The notes: generated by a model from the letters alone, not told the origin. A stretch of DNA of 64,000 nucleotides from Streptomyces sp. GESEQ-35 (GCF_017948485.1 NZ_JAFFSX010000010.1:62001-126000); one strand, 5' to 3'. Positions 23,015 to 31,977 are shown, counted from the stretch's first letter. Numbers and translations are program-made.

Positions 23015-25497
23015 GGAGCTTCGCCCCCAACGGCCTCGCCCGCGCCGCCGTACGCTTCAAACCCGCGTCGTTCGCGGGCACGTTCGTCGCGCTGATGATG
23101 GCGGCGCTCATCGTCTCCGCCTGCGGCATCCTCCTGGAGACGGGCGTCCGCGCCTCGGTTCCGCCCGAGCGGTATGCGAAGGCGCCGGTCGTCGCGGCGG
23201 CGGACCAGTACGCCCGCTTTGTCACGGGCAGCGGGGACGGCCGGTCCGAGTCGGCGGACCTGCTGCCGGACACGGCGCGCGTGGACGCCGCGCTGGCGGA
23301 CAAGGCGGCCCGTGCGCCCGGCGCGGAGGCGGCAGTACTGGACTTCACGTTCCCGGTGCGCCAGGGCGACGGCGCGCTGACGGGCCACGGCTGGGGATCG
23401 CACGCCTTCACCGGTGCCGCGCTCACCTCCGGGGCCGCGCCCCGTACCGGCGAGGTCGTGCTCGACGCCGCCGCTGCGCGGTCCGCGAAGGCGGGCGTCG
23501 GCGACACCGTCGCGCTCGAAACCGCCACCGGACGCGCCGACTTCCGCGTCTCCGGGCTGGCGAGGGCCGGATCCGGCGACGCGGCCCAGAGCGCGACGGG
23601 CTGGTTCGCCGACGCCCAGTCCTCCGCGCTCGCCGGGCATCCCGGGAAGGCCGACGCGATCGCCGTACTCGCGAAGGACAGGGTGGACGCCGACACCCTC
23701 GCCGCCGGCGTGAAGAAGGCGCTCGCCGGCTCCGGCGCCCAGGTGCACACCGGCGACGGCCGCGGCGCCGTCGAGGACCGCGGGCTCGGGTACGCAAAGG
23801 AGATGCTCACCGGGCTCGGCGGCTCCTTCGGCGGGGTCGCCGCCATGGTCGCCGTCTTCACGGCGTCCGGCACGGTCGCGCTGTCCGTCGCCCAGCGTGC
23901 CCGGGAGTTCGCGCTGCTGCGTGCCGTCGGCGCCACTCCGCGGCAGATCCGCCGCGCGGTCGCTGGCGAGGCACTGCTCGTCGCGCCCGCCGCGGGGCTG
24001 GTCGGCTGTCTGCCCGGGATCGGGCTCGCGCACTGGTGGTTCGGGCAGTTGACGGACCGCGGGGCCATACCGGAGGCCGTGGACCTGCACGTCTCCTGGA
24101 TTCCGCTCGTCGTCGCCGTCGGCATGGGGCTGCTGACCGCGCTCGCCGCCGGCTGGGCGGCCGGGCGCCGGCCCGCGAAGATCAAGCCGGGGCAGGCGCT
24201 CACCGAGGCGTCGGTGGAGCGGCTGCGGCCGGGCGTGATCCGTACCGTGCTGGGCTTGGGCGCCCTCGTCGGCGGCGGGTTCCTCACCGTCCTTGCGGCC
24301 CGTTCGGCCGGGGAGGACGCGGCCAACGTCGCCCTCGGCGTCGTCATGCTCTTCATGCTCGCCGTCGCGCTGCTCGGCCCGCTGGTGGCGTGGCTGTGCG
24401 CGGCGCTGTTCGGGCTCCCGATGAGCGGCGGTGGCGCCGCGGCCTCGCTCGCGGCCGCCAACTCCCGTACGAACGCCCGTCGGCTGGCTTCCGCGATCAC
24501 CCCGATCGTGCTGGCCATGGCCTTCGCCTCGACGCTCGTCTTCATGCACACGAGCGAGAGCCACGTCGCCGCGAAGCAGCTGCGCGCCGGCGTCACCGCG
24601 GACCACGTGGTCACGGACCCGGCCGGACTGCCCGCCGACGCCGTCGACCGGGCCGCCCGCGCGCCCGGCGTCGACACGGCTGTGGGCCTGCTCAGCACAC
24701 AGGTGCTCGTGGCCGTCGGGTCGGGCGGCGGCCAGTGGCTTCAGGGCTCGGCGACCCAGGGCATCTCCGGCTCCGGCGCGCAGCTCGCGAAGGTGCAGGA
24801 TCTCGACGTGCGCAGCGGCAGCCTGGACCGGGTCGGCAAGGGCGGGATCGCCATCGACAGGACGCTCGCCACGTCGGCGAAGGCCAAGGTCGGCGACAGG
24901 CTGACCGTGTACCTCCCGGACGGCACGAAGACCAGCCCCGAGGTCGTCGCCGTGTACGGCCGCGGGCTCGGCCTCGCGGCGGTGACCATGGACCGCGCGT
25001 CCCTGGCCGCGCACGTCACCTCGGGCTTCGACAGCACGCTGCTGGTACGGGGCGGAGACGCGACGGCCCTCGCCGCGCTCGGCAAGGTCACCGACGCCTC
25101 CGGCTACGCCGTCGAGCAGAACACCGACCGTGAGCTCAACGCCTGGGCCAACTACACGATGGCCGGCGTCCTCGGCGGCTTCGCCGCCGTCGCCGCCGTC
25201 AACACGCTCGTGATGACCGTCCTCGACCGCCGCCGCGAGCTCGGCATGCTCCGCCTCGTCGGCTCCACCCGCCGCCAGGTGATGCGGATGCTGCGCTGGG
25301 AGGGCCTGCTGGTGGCCGTGGCCGGCATCGTCCTCGGCACGGCCATCGCCGCCGCGACGCTGATCCCGATGATGCGGGGCCTCACCGGCGAGGCCCCGTA
25401 CGTACCTCCGCTGGTGTACGCGGCTTTCGCAGGGAGCGCGGTGGGACTGGGCCTGCTGGCCGTGACCCTGCCGGCGAGGGCGGCGCTGCGACGCTGA
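23011..25497 (+). CDS. FtsX-like ABC permease
   Basis: An 828-aa permease with two FtsX-type domains, the usual actinobacterial layout: an N-terminal helix (~20-40), a periplasm-sized extracellular domain, three helices around residues 265-390, further helices near 410-480, a second extracellular domain (~510-690), and a final three-helix FtsX domain (ELGMLRLVGSTRRQVMRMLR; GLLVAVAGIVLGTAIAAATL). The first FtsX domain shows the matching EFALLRAVGATPRQIRRAV. GTG start at 23011 overlaps the ATPase stop (GTGA). It forms an exporter with the preceding ATPase. Substrate unknown. Confidence 0.92.
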   Translation: MRSFAPNGLARAAVRFKPASFAGTFVALMMAALIVSACGILLETGVRASVPPERYAKAPVVAAADQYARFVTGSGDGRSESADLLPDTARVDAALADKAARAPGAEAAVLDFTFPVRQGDGALTGHGWGSHAFTGAALTSGAAPRTGEVVLDAAAARSAKAGVGDTVALETATGRADFRVSGLARAGSGDAAQSATGWFADAQSSALAGHPGKADAIAVLAKDRVDADTLAAGVKKALAGSGAQVHTGDGRGAVEDRGLGYAKEMLTGLGGSFGGVAAMVAVFTASGTVALSVAQRAREFALLRAVGATPRQIRRAVAGEALLVAPAAGLVGCLPGIGLAHWWFGQLTDRGAIPEAVDLHVSWIPLVVAVGMGLLTALAAGWAAGRRPAKIKPGQALTEASVERLRPGVIRTVLGLGALVGGGFLTVLAARSAGEDAANVALGVVMLFMLAVALLGPLVAWLCAALFGLPMSGGGAAASLAAANSRTNARRLASAITPIVLAMAFASTLVFMHTSESHVAAKQLRAGVTADHVVTDPAGLPADAVDRAARAPGVDTAVGLLSTQVLVAVGSGGGQWLQGSATQGISGSGAQLAKVQDLDVRSGSLDRVGKGGIAIDRTLATSAKAKVGDRLTVYLPDGTKTSPEVVAVYGRGLGLAAVTMDRASLAAHVTSGFDSTLLVRGGDATALAALGKVTDASGYAVEQNTDRELNAWANYTMAGVLGGFAAVAAVNTLVMTVLDRRRELGMLRLVGSTRRQVMRMLRWEGLLVAVAGIVLGTAIAAATLIPMMRGLTGEAPYVPPLVYAAFAGSAVGLGLLAVTLPARAALRR

Positions 25498-25574
25498 GGG
25501 ACGGCGGTGCTGGGGCGCGCGCTCGGCGTTCAGGGTCGGCGTCGTGCGTGGGCCTCCCGCCGTACCGCCGGCGA

Positions 25575-25595
25575 AAACGGATACGATAAGGCCGA
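25575..25595 (+). promoter_or_regulatory. Possible promoter/half operator of the TetR at 25655
   Basis: GGATACGAT at 25579-25587 is identical to nine bases of the palindrome before the flavin monooxygenase gene (30099-30107). TACGAT could also serve as a -10 box. The second half of the palindrome is not conserved here. Confidence 0.35.
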
Positions 25596-25654
25596 AACTC
25601 CCGCTTGAGGGGGTGTGTCCTCAGTGAAGACCGGCCGAAGGGGTGACCGCGTTC

Positions 25655-26386
25655 ATGGCTTCGGAGGTCCAGGCCGTTCCCGGAAGCCCCGCATGGTGGG
25701 CGAGCCGGACACCCGCTCCCGCGTACCGGCGAGGGCGTCCTCCGATGGACGCCGGGCGGATCGTCGAAACGGCCTTGAAGCTCATCGACGAGGTCGGGAT
25801 TCAGGCGCTGACCCTGCGTATGCTCGCCGATGCCCTGAACTCGGGCACGGCGACGCTCTACCGGCACTTCGACGGCAAGGACGAACTCCTCGCACTTGTC
25901 GCCGACCGGATCCTGGGCGAAGTCAGCGTCCCGCCCGAGGAGTTGGACGGCCTGTCCTGGCGGGAGTCCGTGACGGTCGCGGCGGAGGCGCTCTACGCCA
26001 CACTGTGCCGGCACCCCAACGCCCTGTCGTTGCTGGCCGCCCAGGTCCCCGTCGGCCCCAACGCGCTCCGGGGCAGGGAACGGCTCATCACCCTGTTCCT
26101 GCATCACGGGTTCCCAGTCGGCCTGGCCGCACGTGCCTTCACGGCCATCGGCCACTACGTCATCGGCTTCGCCATCCAGCAGCACGGCCCCGGGACACCA
26201 CGCCCCGAGGACCAGTGGCAGCTTCGGGACTACTTCAAGTCCCTTGATCCGGCCGACTTTCCGGCCACGATCGCCACGGCCGACGAGTTGACCTCCGTGC
26301 CGCTCGACGAGGAGTTCCGGTTCGGGCTGGACCTGCTCCTCGACGGGCTGGAACGGACCGGATTCGACTCATCGCAGGAACCTTGA
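25655..26386 (+). CDS. TetR/AcrR family regulator next to the monooxygenase operon
   Basis: A 243-aa regulator with an N-terminal extension before the DNA-binding domain (residues ~30-78: MDAGRIVETALKLIDEVGIQ, then LRMLADALNSGTATLYRHFD). The C-terminal domain is long and helical (ESVTVAAEALYATLCRHPNA; FTAIGHYVIGFAIQQHG), like the TetR_C of TetR-class antibiotic and catabolite sensors. ATG at 25655 is 12 nt after GAAGGGG. A GTG at 25643 is the alternative. It is convergent with the amidohydrolase gene at the end of the minus-strand operon. A shared 9-bp motif at the operon promoter suggests it controls that operon. Confidence 0.85.
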   Translation: MASEVQAVPGSPAWWASRTPAPAYRRGRPPMDAGRIVETALKLIDEVGIQALTLRMLADALNSGTATLYRHFDGKDELLALVADRILGEVSVPPEELDGLSWRESVTVAAEALYATLCRHPNALSLLAAQVPVGPNALRGRERLITLFLHHGFPVGLAARAFTAIGHYVIGFAIQQHGPGTPRPEDQWQLRDYFKSLDPADFPATIATADELTSVPLDEEFRFGLDLLLDGLERTGFDSSQEP

Positions 26387-26410
26387 GCTGACGGCGTCGT
26401 CGACGGTTTC

Positions 26411-26454
26411 GCCGATTCAGTGCCAGCCGATTCAGTGCCGGCCGATCCAGTCGG
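26411..26454. repeat. 15-bp tandem repeat over the amidohydrolase stop
   Basis: GCCGATTCAGTGCCA (26411-26425) and GCCGATTCAGTGCCG (26426-26440) are adjacent copies, followed by a degenerate third, GCCGATCCAGTCGG. The amidohydrolase stop (26432-26434) lies in the middle copy. The first copy repeats the same stop codon downstream. Confidence 0.7.
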
Positions 26455-27238
26455 CCACGGCCCGGCCCATGACCAGCTCCAGGTCACGGCCGCGCAGCCA
26501 GGGCAGTTCCTCGGTGAACATCGTCACCGCCTCGCGCCACGAGCAACGGAGGCGCGTGATGTCGGTGCCCCAGAACATCCGCTCGGCGCCATAGGCGTCG
26601 AAGACCTGGCGCAGCACGCCGTGTGTGCTGGTGAACGGGTACGGATCCGTTGCCATGCTCGGTACGGCGGTCGCTTTCATCGCGATGTTGGGGTGGCGCG
26701 CCAAGGCGAGCAGGGTGTCGAGGTGTGCGGCCGCGTCGGGCAGCTTCTCGAAGGGGTTGACCGCGAGGTGGTCGATCAACAAGCGCATGTTCGGGAATCG
26801 GGCCGCGATGTCGTCGACGGCGGGCAGGTACGGGGGCAACACCATGAGACCCACTGGGATCCCGCGCCGGTCGGCGGCCGCCCACAGCCAGTCGAGCCCG
26901 CCCGACGCGAGGCGGTCGGCCATCTCCGACGCCGCCAGCATGAAGCGCAGGCCCAGCATGCCGGGTTTGTCCAGCCAGGTATCGACGAGGGATTCGTCGG
27001 CGGCCTCGTCGAGGGGGAACCAGCCGAGGGTCGCGAACCGGTCGGGATGCTGTTTCGCCGCCTCGACGGCGTAGTCGTTCGCGCCGGCGTCCCAGATCGC
27101 GGGGCAGTTGACGGCGCGGTCGACTCCGGCCTCGTCCATATCACGCAGGGCGGTGTCGACGGTGTACGGCGCGCGCCAGTGGTGCGGCGGCGCGCTCTCG
27201 CCGGCCCAGAGGTGGACCTGTGCGTCGATGATGTGCAC
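26432..27238 (-). CDS. Amidohydrolase family (Amidohydrolase_2) protein
   Basis: A 268-aa TIM-barrel hydrolase/decarboxylase of the PF04909 type. The N-terminal metal motif reads IIDAQVHLW: the first His of the usual HxH is Gln, a variant common in one branch of this family. Later landmarks are MRLLIDHLAVNPF (His) and ERMFWGTDITRL (Asp). The family includes lactonases such as pyrone-dicarboxylate hydrolase and ACMS-type decarboxylases. It is the last gene of a three-gene minus-strand operon, 12 bp after the alpha/beta hydrolase, after a flavin monooxygenase. It probably opens or decarboxylates a product of ring cleavage. Confidence 0.85.
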   Translation of the reverse strand: MHIIDAQVHLWAGESAPPHHWRAPYTVDTALRDMDEAGVDRAVNCPAIWDAGANDYAVEAAKQHPDRFATLGWFPLDEAADESLVDTWLDKPGMLGLRFMLAASEMADRLASGGLDWLWAAADRRGIPVGLMVLPPYLPAVDDIAARFPNMRLLIDHLAVNPFEKLPDAAAHLDTLLALARHPNIAMKATAVPSMATDPYPFTSTHGVLRQVFDAYGAERMFWGTDITRLRCSWREAVTMFTEELPWLRGRDLELVMGRAVADWIGRH

Positions 27239-27250
27239 CGGGTTTTCCTC

Positions 27251-28429
27251 TCAGTTCACGAAGTCGGGGCTCGGCAGGCCGGACAGGCGCGCCGTCATCC
27301 AGTCGGCGATGAGCGCGTCACGGTCGTGCTTGTGGTTGTAGACGCAGTGGTTGCCGTCGGAGAAGACGACCATGTGCTTGTCGTCCGTGGGTGCTCCCTG
27401 GAGAAGGATCTGCGCGAGGTCCATCGAGACCATGGGGTCTTCGCCGCCCTGCACGACCAGCAGCGGGTAGCCGGTGTTGGGTCCGTCGGCGAGCGGGGTG
27501 ACGGTCTTCCAGACGTCTACTGCCCGGTCCTCGTCGTCGGTTCCGCAGGCGGCGACCATCTTCGAGAAGAAGGTCCCCATGGTCGGTGGCACGAGCCATG
27601 GGGCGTGGATACCGCCGTTGTCGACGCAGGCGCGGATCCGGGGGTCCTGTGCCGCGACGGCCATGGCGACGCTGCCGCCCATGCTGTTGCCGATGAAGCC
27701 GATCGGGCGGCCCGGCGAGCGCTCGTCGAGGAAGTCGACGGCTCGCCCGTACGCGTCGCGCCACTGCGCGGTGAGGTAATGCTCGTGCGTGAGCCTCGTT
27801 TCGCCCTGTCCCGGACCGTCGAGCAGCAGCGTGTCGATGCCCCGTGCCGCGAGCGCCTCGCCGAGGCTGTCGAAATCCATGGCCCAGCCTTCGACGCCGC
27901 CGATGACGACGGCCGAGCCGACCGCGGTGCCGTCCGCGGGGACGAGCCACGCCACCAGGGGGCCGTGGTCGGTTTCGACCGTGACGCGCTCGCGGTCACC
28001 ACTCGGTTCGGCGGCCTGTGCGTAGAGTTCCGCGGCGCGTACGAAGATCGCCCGGCGCTCCGGGGTGTCGGACAGCATCATCATCTGACTCATGCGCAGG
28101 AGAGCGGACGCACGGCGCAGGTGGCCGATCCGGGTGGGCCTCCCGGTGTCGCCCGGGGCGCCCTCGACGCGGCGCAGGCACACGTCCGCGAGCTCCGTGG
28201 CGGCCGACCGCCAGTCCTGCCCCTCGATCACGTGGGCACGCAGCTCGACGGCATCCGCGTAGTCGACGCCGTAGCCGGTCATGCGCTCCAGCGGGAACTG
28301 GCGCAGTGCGGCCTGCGATTCGGCCGAGAGCCTCGACGTGACCTCCTCCGTCTCCGCGCGCCTGCCGACGAAGTCCAGCGTCACGACCGGGGCCGAGCTG
28401 CCCTCGGCGACCGCCTGTTGTGCTGACAT
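27251..28429 (-). CDS. Alpha/beta hydrolase, DHPON hydrolase/esterase type
   Basis: A 392-aa hydrolase with a helical N-terminal cap (~1-150) and an alpha/beta core. The nucleophile elbow is GFIGNSMGGSVAMAV, the acid follows LLVVQGGEDPMVS, and the His is in DGNHCVYNH. The arrangement, including LLLDGPGQGET, matches the family of 2,6-dihydroxypseudooxynicotine hydrolase, a C-C bond hydrolase, and FrsA-like esterases. A second member of this family ends the operon at 36.8-46.7 kb. Here it lies between a flavin monooxygenase and an amidohydrolase, fitting C-C cleavage after hydroxylation. The start at 28429 follows AGGAGTTTCAGGA-like sequence on the minus strand. Confidence 0.85.
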   Translation of the reverse strand: MSAQQAVAEGSSAPVVTLDFVGRRAETEEVTSRLSAESQAALRQFPLERMTGYGVDYADAVELRAHVIEGQDWRSAATELADVCLRRVEGAPGDTGRPTRIGHLRRASALLRMSQMMMLSDTPERRAIFVRAAELYAQAAEPSGDRERVTVETDHGPLVAWLVPADGTAVGSAVVIGGVEGWAMDFDSLGEALAARGIDTLLLDGPGQGETRLTHEHYLTAQWRDAYGRAVDFLDERSPGRPIGFIGNSMGGSVAMAVAAQDPRIRACVDNGGIHAPWLVPPTMGTFFSKMVAACGTDDEDRAVDVWKTVTPLADGPNTGYPLLVVQGGEDPMVSMDLAQILLQGAPTDDKHMVVFSDGNHCVYNHKHDRDALIADWMTARLSGLPSPDFVN

Positions 28430-28523
28430 TCCTGAAACTCCTCATGATCGGCCTGGCGCGAAGAGGTTCGCCAGGCGGCTGCGTGACGACCTCACTCAGT
28501 CGTGCCGGCCGCGCCTACGTCGG

Positions 28524-30026
28524 TCACCTCGGAGCAAGTGCCTTGGCCGTGGGGGCGAAGGAGTCCGTCCAGTCGGCCGTGATGATGCTGCCGATGTATC
28601 CGTCGGGGCGGATCAGGATCAGTGCGTCGCCGTCGACGCCGTAGATGCTGGTCAGTTGGCCGGTGACATCGGTCAGGCAGCCACTGTCGATTCCGCGCCC
28701 ACCGCGGACTGTGTGGCGGCGCAGTTCGGCGCCCTCGGCCGGCCACGTCAGGTGGGGCAGGGCCTCGGTGGCGTGGGGGCCGAAGGCCAGCAGGGTGAAG
28801 TGCGGCCCCTGGAAGACGTCGAACAGGCGGCTCGTGCCGGGTGCGGTGCACGGCGCGTCCGGCGCCCGGTCGCCCACGTGCAGGGTTTTGGTTGCCGGAG
28901 CGTCGGTGGGGGCGAGCGGACCGCCGTGATAGGTGAGCCCGAGCTGCCGCTCTTCGTCGCCGCGCTTCAGGCCGGCGACACGGTGCTTGCTGAGGCTCTG
29001 GTAGAGCTCGCTGGACTTGCCGAGAACGCCTGCGGCGATCGGGAGCCGTTCGGCCTCATAGCTGTCGAGCAGGCTGTCCGGTGCCCCGGCGATGACCTGG
29101 CCGAGCTTCCAGCCCAGGTTGTAGGCGTCCTGCACACCGGTGTTGAGGCCCTGCGCGCCGGCCGGCGTGTGCACGTGGGCGGCGTCGCCCGCCAGGAAGA
29201 CCCGGCCCTGGCGGTAGTGCTCGACGAGGCGGACGTTGGGCCGGAACGCCGAGGTCCAGGTGATGTCGCGGAGCTTGTGGCCGGTGAGCGTGTGGAACCG
29301 GTCGGCCAGGGCGGCGTGTTCGAGGTTCGGTGTGTCGCCCGGCTTCAGCCGGATCATCACCTGGAACTGGTCGGAGTGCGGCAGCGGACACGCTCCTGCG
29401 GAGGCACGGGGCCACATGTGCCACCGGTCGCGGGACAGTCCGTCGATCGTGCAGTCGATGATGAGGGTCTTGTCGGCGTCGTCGGTCTCCCCGACGAAGC
29501 CGAGACCGGTGGCGATGCGGACGGCGCTCGCGCCCCCGTCGGCGCCGACGAGGTACCTGCCGCGCACCCGCTCGCCGGTGGAGAGCGTCGCCGTGACGCC
29601 GTCGGCGTCCTGCTCGAAGCCTTCCAGCGCGACCCCGTACTCGATGCTCAGTCCGAGGCGTTCGAGCAGGCGGTGCAGGATGGCGTCGGTGCGGTGCTGA
29701 GGCAGCAGCAGGACGTTCGGGTGGGGGACGTCCGGGGTCGGCTTGCTCCGCTGCTGCATCTTCCAGGGCGCGGTGACGGGCCCGAGGTGGAGTCCCGCGA
29801 GCGGGTAGGGGCCGCCCTCCGCCTGCGCCTCGTGCAGTACGCCGAAGTCCTCGAAGACTTCCTGAGTGCGGGGCTGGATCCCCTTGGCACGCGAGCCTTC
29901 GAAGGCGTGCGGCGCCTTGTTGACGACACGGACGCGAAGCCCGCGCCGCAGCAGGTCGGCAGCCAGGGTGGAGCCGGTGGGGCCTGCTCCGGCGACGAGG
30001 ACGTCTGTGTCGTGGGGTTCTGTCAT
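28524..30026 (-). CDS. FAD-dependent aromatic monooxygenase (class A)
   Basis: 500 aa. The N-terminal GxGxxG FAD motif is VLVAGAGPTGSTLAADLL (residues ~9-26). The middle YLVGADGGASAVR motif binds FAD/NADPH, and FLAGDAAHVHTPAGAQGLNT binds the flavin ribityl. The C-terminal thioredoxin-like domain (~400-500) places it with the PgaE/MhpA/phenol hydroxylase group, which hydroxylates activated aromatic rings with NAD(P)H and O2. The ATG at 30026 has TTGAGG about 10 nt upstream. It is the first gene of the operon with the hydrolase and amidohydrolase. A 25-bp palindrome lies 68 bp upstream. Confidence 0.9.
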   Translation of the reverse strand: MTEPHDTDVLVAGAGPTGSTLAADLLRRGLRVRVVNKAPHAFEGSRAKGIQPRTQEVFEDFGVLHEAQAEGGPYPLAGLHLGPVTAPWKMQQRSKPTPDVPHPNVLLLPQHRTDAILHRLLERLGLSIEYGVALEGFEQDADGVTATLSTGERVRGRYLVGADGGASAVRIATGLGFVGETDDADKTLIIDCTIDGLSRDRWHMWPRASAGACPLPHSDQFQVMIRLKPGDTPNLEHAALADRFHTLTGHKLRDITWTSAFRPNVRLVEHYRQGRVFLAGDAAHVHTPAGAQGLNTGVQDAYNLGWKLGQVIAGAPDSLLDSYEAERLPIAAGVLGKSSELYQSLSKHRVAGLKRGDEERQLGLTYHGGPLAPTDAPATKTLHVGDRAPDAPCTAPGTSRLFDVFQGPHFTLLAFGPHATEALPHLTWPAEGAELRRHTVRGGRGIDSGCLTDVTGQLTSIYGVDGDALILIRPDGYIGSIITADWTDSFAPTAKALAPR

Positions 30027-30093
30027 GGTGATCGACCTCAATGGGTTCTCTCGAACAGGACGGCGACCTGTCTGCTTTCATCGCGCGCCGCTG

Positions 30094-30130
30094 ATATTGG
30101 ATACGATGTAACCAATATATTGTGGTTACA
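30094..30130. promoter_or_regulatory. AT-rich palindromes upstream of the monooxygenase operon
   Basis: ATTGGATAC (30096-30104) and GTAACCAAT (30108-30116) form a near-perfect inverted repeat (one mismatch) around GAT. It is extended outward by AT/AT, so the whole site is 30094-30118. A second, overlapping repeat is TGTAACC-N10-GGTTACA (30107-30130). Such AT-rich palindromes stand out against the high-GC background and fit a TetR operator overlapping the promoter. Confidence 0.6.
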
Positions 30131-30169
30131 CCGTAGCCGTTTATGAGAGAGCGGGCAAGCCCGCGATGT

Positions 30170-31294
30170 TCACCAGCTGATTCCGGCCCCCACCGGTAGG
30201 TGGTCGCTGCCGGTGGACGGCAGCACCCACGAGCTCTCCGGCTCCACGCCGCGGACCAGGATCTGGTCGATCCGTGCCACCGGGAACCTCGCCGGCCAGC
30301 TGAAGCCGAAGCCGTCCCCGGCCTCGTCCTGGGCCGACCGCATCTGCGAGGTGAGGTCGGCGAAGGCGCGGTCGGCCACGGTGCCGTTCAGGTCGCCGAG
30401 CAGCACCACCCGCTCGTTCGGCTCGGCGGCGACGGCCTTGGCGAGCGACTGCGCGTTTCTGTCCCGGCTGTCCGTCCAGAAGCCCGTCCTGGGATTCACC
30501 CGTACGGATCCCAGGTGGGCCACGTACACGGCGAGGGGTCCGTGATCCGTGGCCACGGTGGTGCGCAGCGCCCGGTTGTAGGCCATCGTGACCTCGGCCG
30601 GCTTGGCGTCCCCGAGGGGCCCGTAGTCGATCTGGGTGTCGACCGGCCGGGTGTCCGACAGCGGCAGCTTGCTCCACAGGCCGACCGTGCCCTGCACCGT
30701 GTGGTACGGGTACGCCTTCGCCAGCGCCTTCTCGTACAGCGGCTTCGCCTGCGCGGTGATCTCCTCCAGGGCCAGCACGTCCGCCTTGGAGGCGACCAGG
30801 TCGCGGGCGGTGCCGGCCGGGTCGGAGTTGTCGGCGTTGACGTTGTGGCTGACCACGGTGAGGTCGCTGCCGGGGTGGGACTTGTCGCTGAACACCCCGC
30901 CGTAGAGGTTCAGCCACACCGTGACGGGCAGCAGCAGCGCGACCACCGCGGAGGCGGAGCGGCGCCACAGCGCCCCGGTCAGCAGAACCGGGACGAACAG
31001 GCCGAACCACGGCAGGAAGGTCTCCACCAGGCTGCCGAGGCCCCCGCGGTCCGTGATCCGCGCGTGCAGCAGCATCAGAAGGCCGAGCAGCAGCGCCAGC
31101 GCCGCGAGCACCGGACCGCGCTTCCAGGGCCCCGGCCGGGCGCCGACGCGGATCGCCCGGCGGATGCCCGCGCGCCAGGTACCGGAGCCGGGATCCCGGT
31201 GGCCGGCGCCACCCGGTCCGGCCTCCGCAGTGTCCCGCGCGCCGGCGGTCACGGTTTCCTGAGTGGCTTGTTGGGGGGTGGTCGCGCTGGTCAC
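30170..31294 (-). CDS. vanJ: VanJ-like membrane-anchored endonuclease/exonuclease/phosphatase protein
   Basis: 374 aa. There is a polar N-terminus (~65 residues), then three membrane helices (VLAALALLLGLLMLLH; FLPWFGLFVPVLLTGALW; AVVALLLPVTVWLNLYGGVF), then an extracytoplasmic EEP-fold domain (~140-374) with its catalytic landmarks: VVSHNVNADN, ALEEIT, LLGDLNGT and GSDHLPV. This is the architecture of VanJ, which gives teicoplanin resistance in Streptomyces coelicolor by an incompletely defined reaction. GTG at 31294 overlaps the VanY-like stop (GTGA) and has AAGGA upstream, so it is coupled to VanY. The longer frame from 31342 is disfavoured. No vanHAX or vanK lies in the window. Confidence 0.8.
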   Translation of the reverse strand: MTSATTPQQATQETVTAGARDTAEAGPGGAGHRDPGSGTWRAGIRRAIRVGARPGPWKRGPVLAALALLLGLLMLLHARITDRGGLGSLVETFLPWFGLFVPVLLTGALWRRSASAVVALLLPVTVWLNLYGGVFSDKSHPGSDLTVVSHNVNADNSDPAGTARDLVASKADVLALEEITAQAKPLYEKALAKAYPYHTVQGTVGLWSKLPLSDTRPVDTQIDYGPLGDAKPAEVTMAYNRALRTTVATDHGPLAVYVAHLGSVRVNPRTGFWTDSRDRNAQSLAKAVAAEPNERVVLLGDLNGTVADRAFADLTSQMRSAQDEAGDGFGFSWPARFPVARIDQILVRGVEPESSWVLPSTGSDHLPVGAGISW

Positions 31295-31977
31295 TGCTGC
31301 ATCCTTGGGTCGTGTGTGGGGTCGGCATACATACGCGGGCAACCGTCATCGACGGCTTCGGGGCGCAGTTCGTAGTGCCAGGGCTCGTTGCTGTAGATCT
31401 GGCACAGTCCGTACTCGGCGCCGTGCTCGGACAGCCATGCCGTGGCGTTGGAGTGCCCGATGTCGATCGCGTCCCCCGACACGTGAGGAGACGTGTCCGC
31501 TGTGGCCACCCAGCGGGCGGCCTCCTCTTCCGAGCCGTACTTCGAGACCGCCTCACGAAGAAGCTGATCCTGGCGCTCCGGGGAACGCCAGCCGCTGTTG
31601 ACGTAGAACCTGACGCCGAGATCAGCGGCATCCTTCGCGGCTACGCGCAGGGCCCGGAGCAGATCGGGGTCGAGTTCGGCTACGGCGGGATACCCGTCGT
31701 CGAACACCGTCACGCCGTCAGGAACGGCGCCGTCGGCCTCGCCGAACGCACCCTTGTGGTCCGCACGCCTGCGGTCGCCCTGAGGAGTGTCGATGGGTGG
31801 CGACGCGGGCGAGGAGGGCGACGCAGCCGAGGAAGGTGAAGCGGCCGGGGAGGACGCGGACGTCAACGACTGGTGAACGAGGACGCCGACAAGCGTCGCG
31901 CTGACGGCCACAAGGGCGGCGAGGACGGCCGATCGGGTACGGCGTGCTCCTGTTCCTGCTGGTTCGCGGTAGGACAT
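31291..31977 (-). CDS. VanY-like D-Ala-D-Ala carboxypeptidase (M15B)
   Basis: 228 aa. A short cytoplasmic start, one signal-anchor helix (SAVLAALVAVSATLVGVLVH), a Ser/Pro/Ala-rich wall-spanning linker (~45-65), then the M15 zinc peptidase domain with zinc ligands in SPHVSGDAIDIG and EPWHYEL. FYVNSGWRSPERQDQLLREA is the substrate-binding motif of VanY/LdcB enzymes. It trims the terminal D-Ala from peptidoglycan precursors or nascent wall. It is co-transcribed with the VanJ-like gene and divergent from a two-component system 87 bp away. No strong ribosome site is seen before the ATG. Confidence 0.85.
   Translation of the reverse strand: MSYREPAGTGARRTRSAVLAALVAVSATLVGVLVHQSLTSASSPAASPSSAASPSSPASPPIDTPQGDRRRADHKGAFGEADGAVPDGVTVFDDGYPAVAELDPDLLRALRVAAKDAADLGVRFYVNSGWRSPERQDQLLREAVSKYGSEEEAARWVATADTSPHVSGDAIDIGHSNATAWLSEHGAEYGLCQIYSNEPWHYELRPEAVDDGCPRMYADPTHDPRMQQ

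Noticed and set aside
22165..25014. Very long minus-strand open frame (949 codons) opposite the ABC exporter
   Set aside because: It is a codon-bias mirror of the FtsX and ATPase genes. The translation is low-complexity Arg/Ala/Gly-rich, has no domain, and the plus strand is clearly coding.
25655..30026. Nicotine degradation operon, suggested by a DHPON-hydrolase-like protein plus a flavin monooxygenase
   Set aside because: No nicotine dehydrogenase or molybdopterin hydroxylase genes are present. Both families are broad, so only a general aromatic catabolic role is supported.
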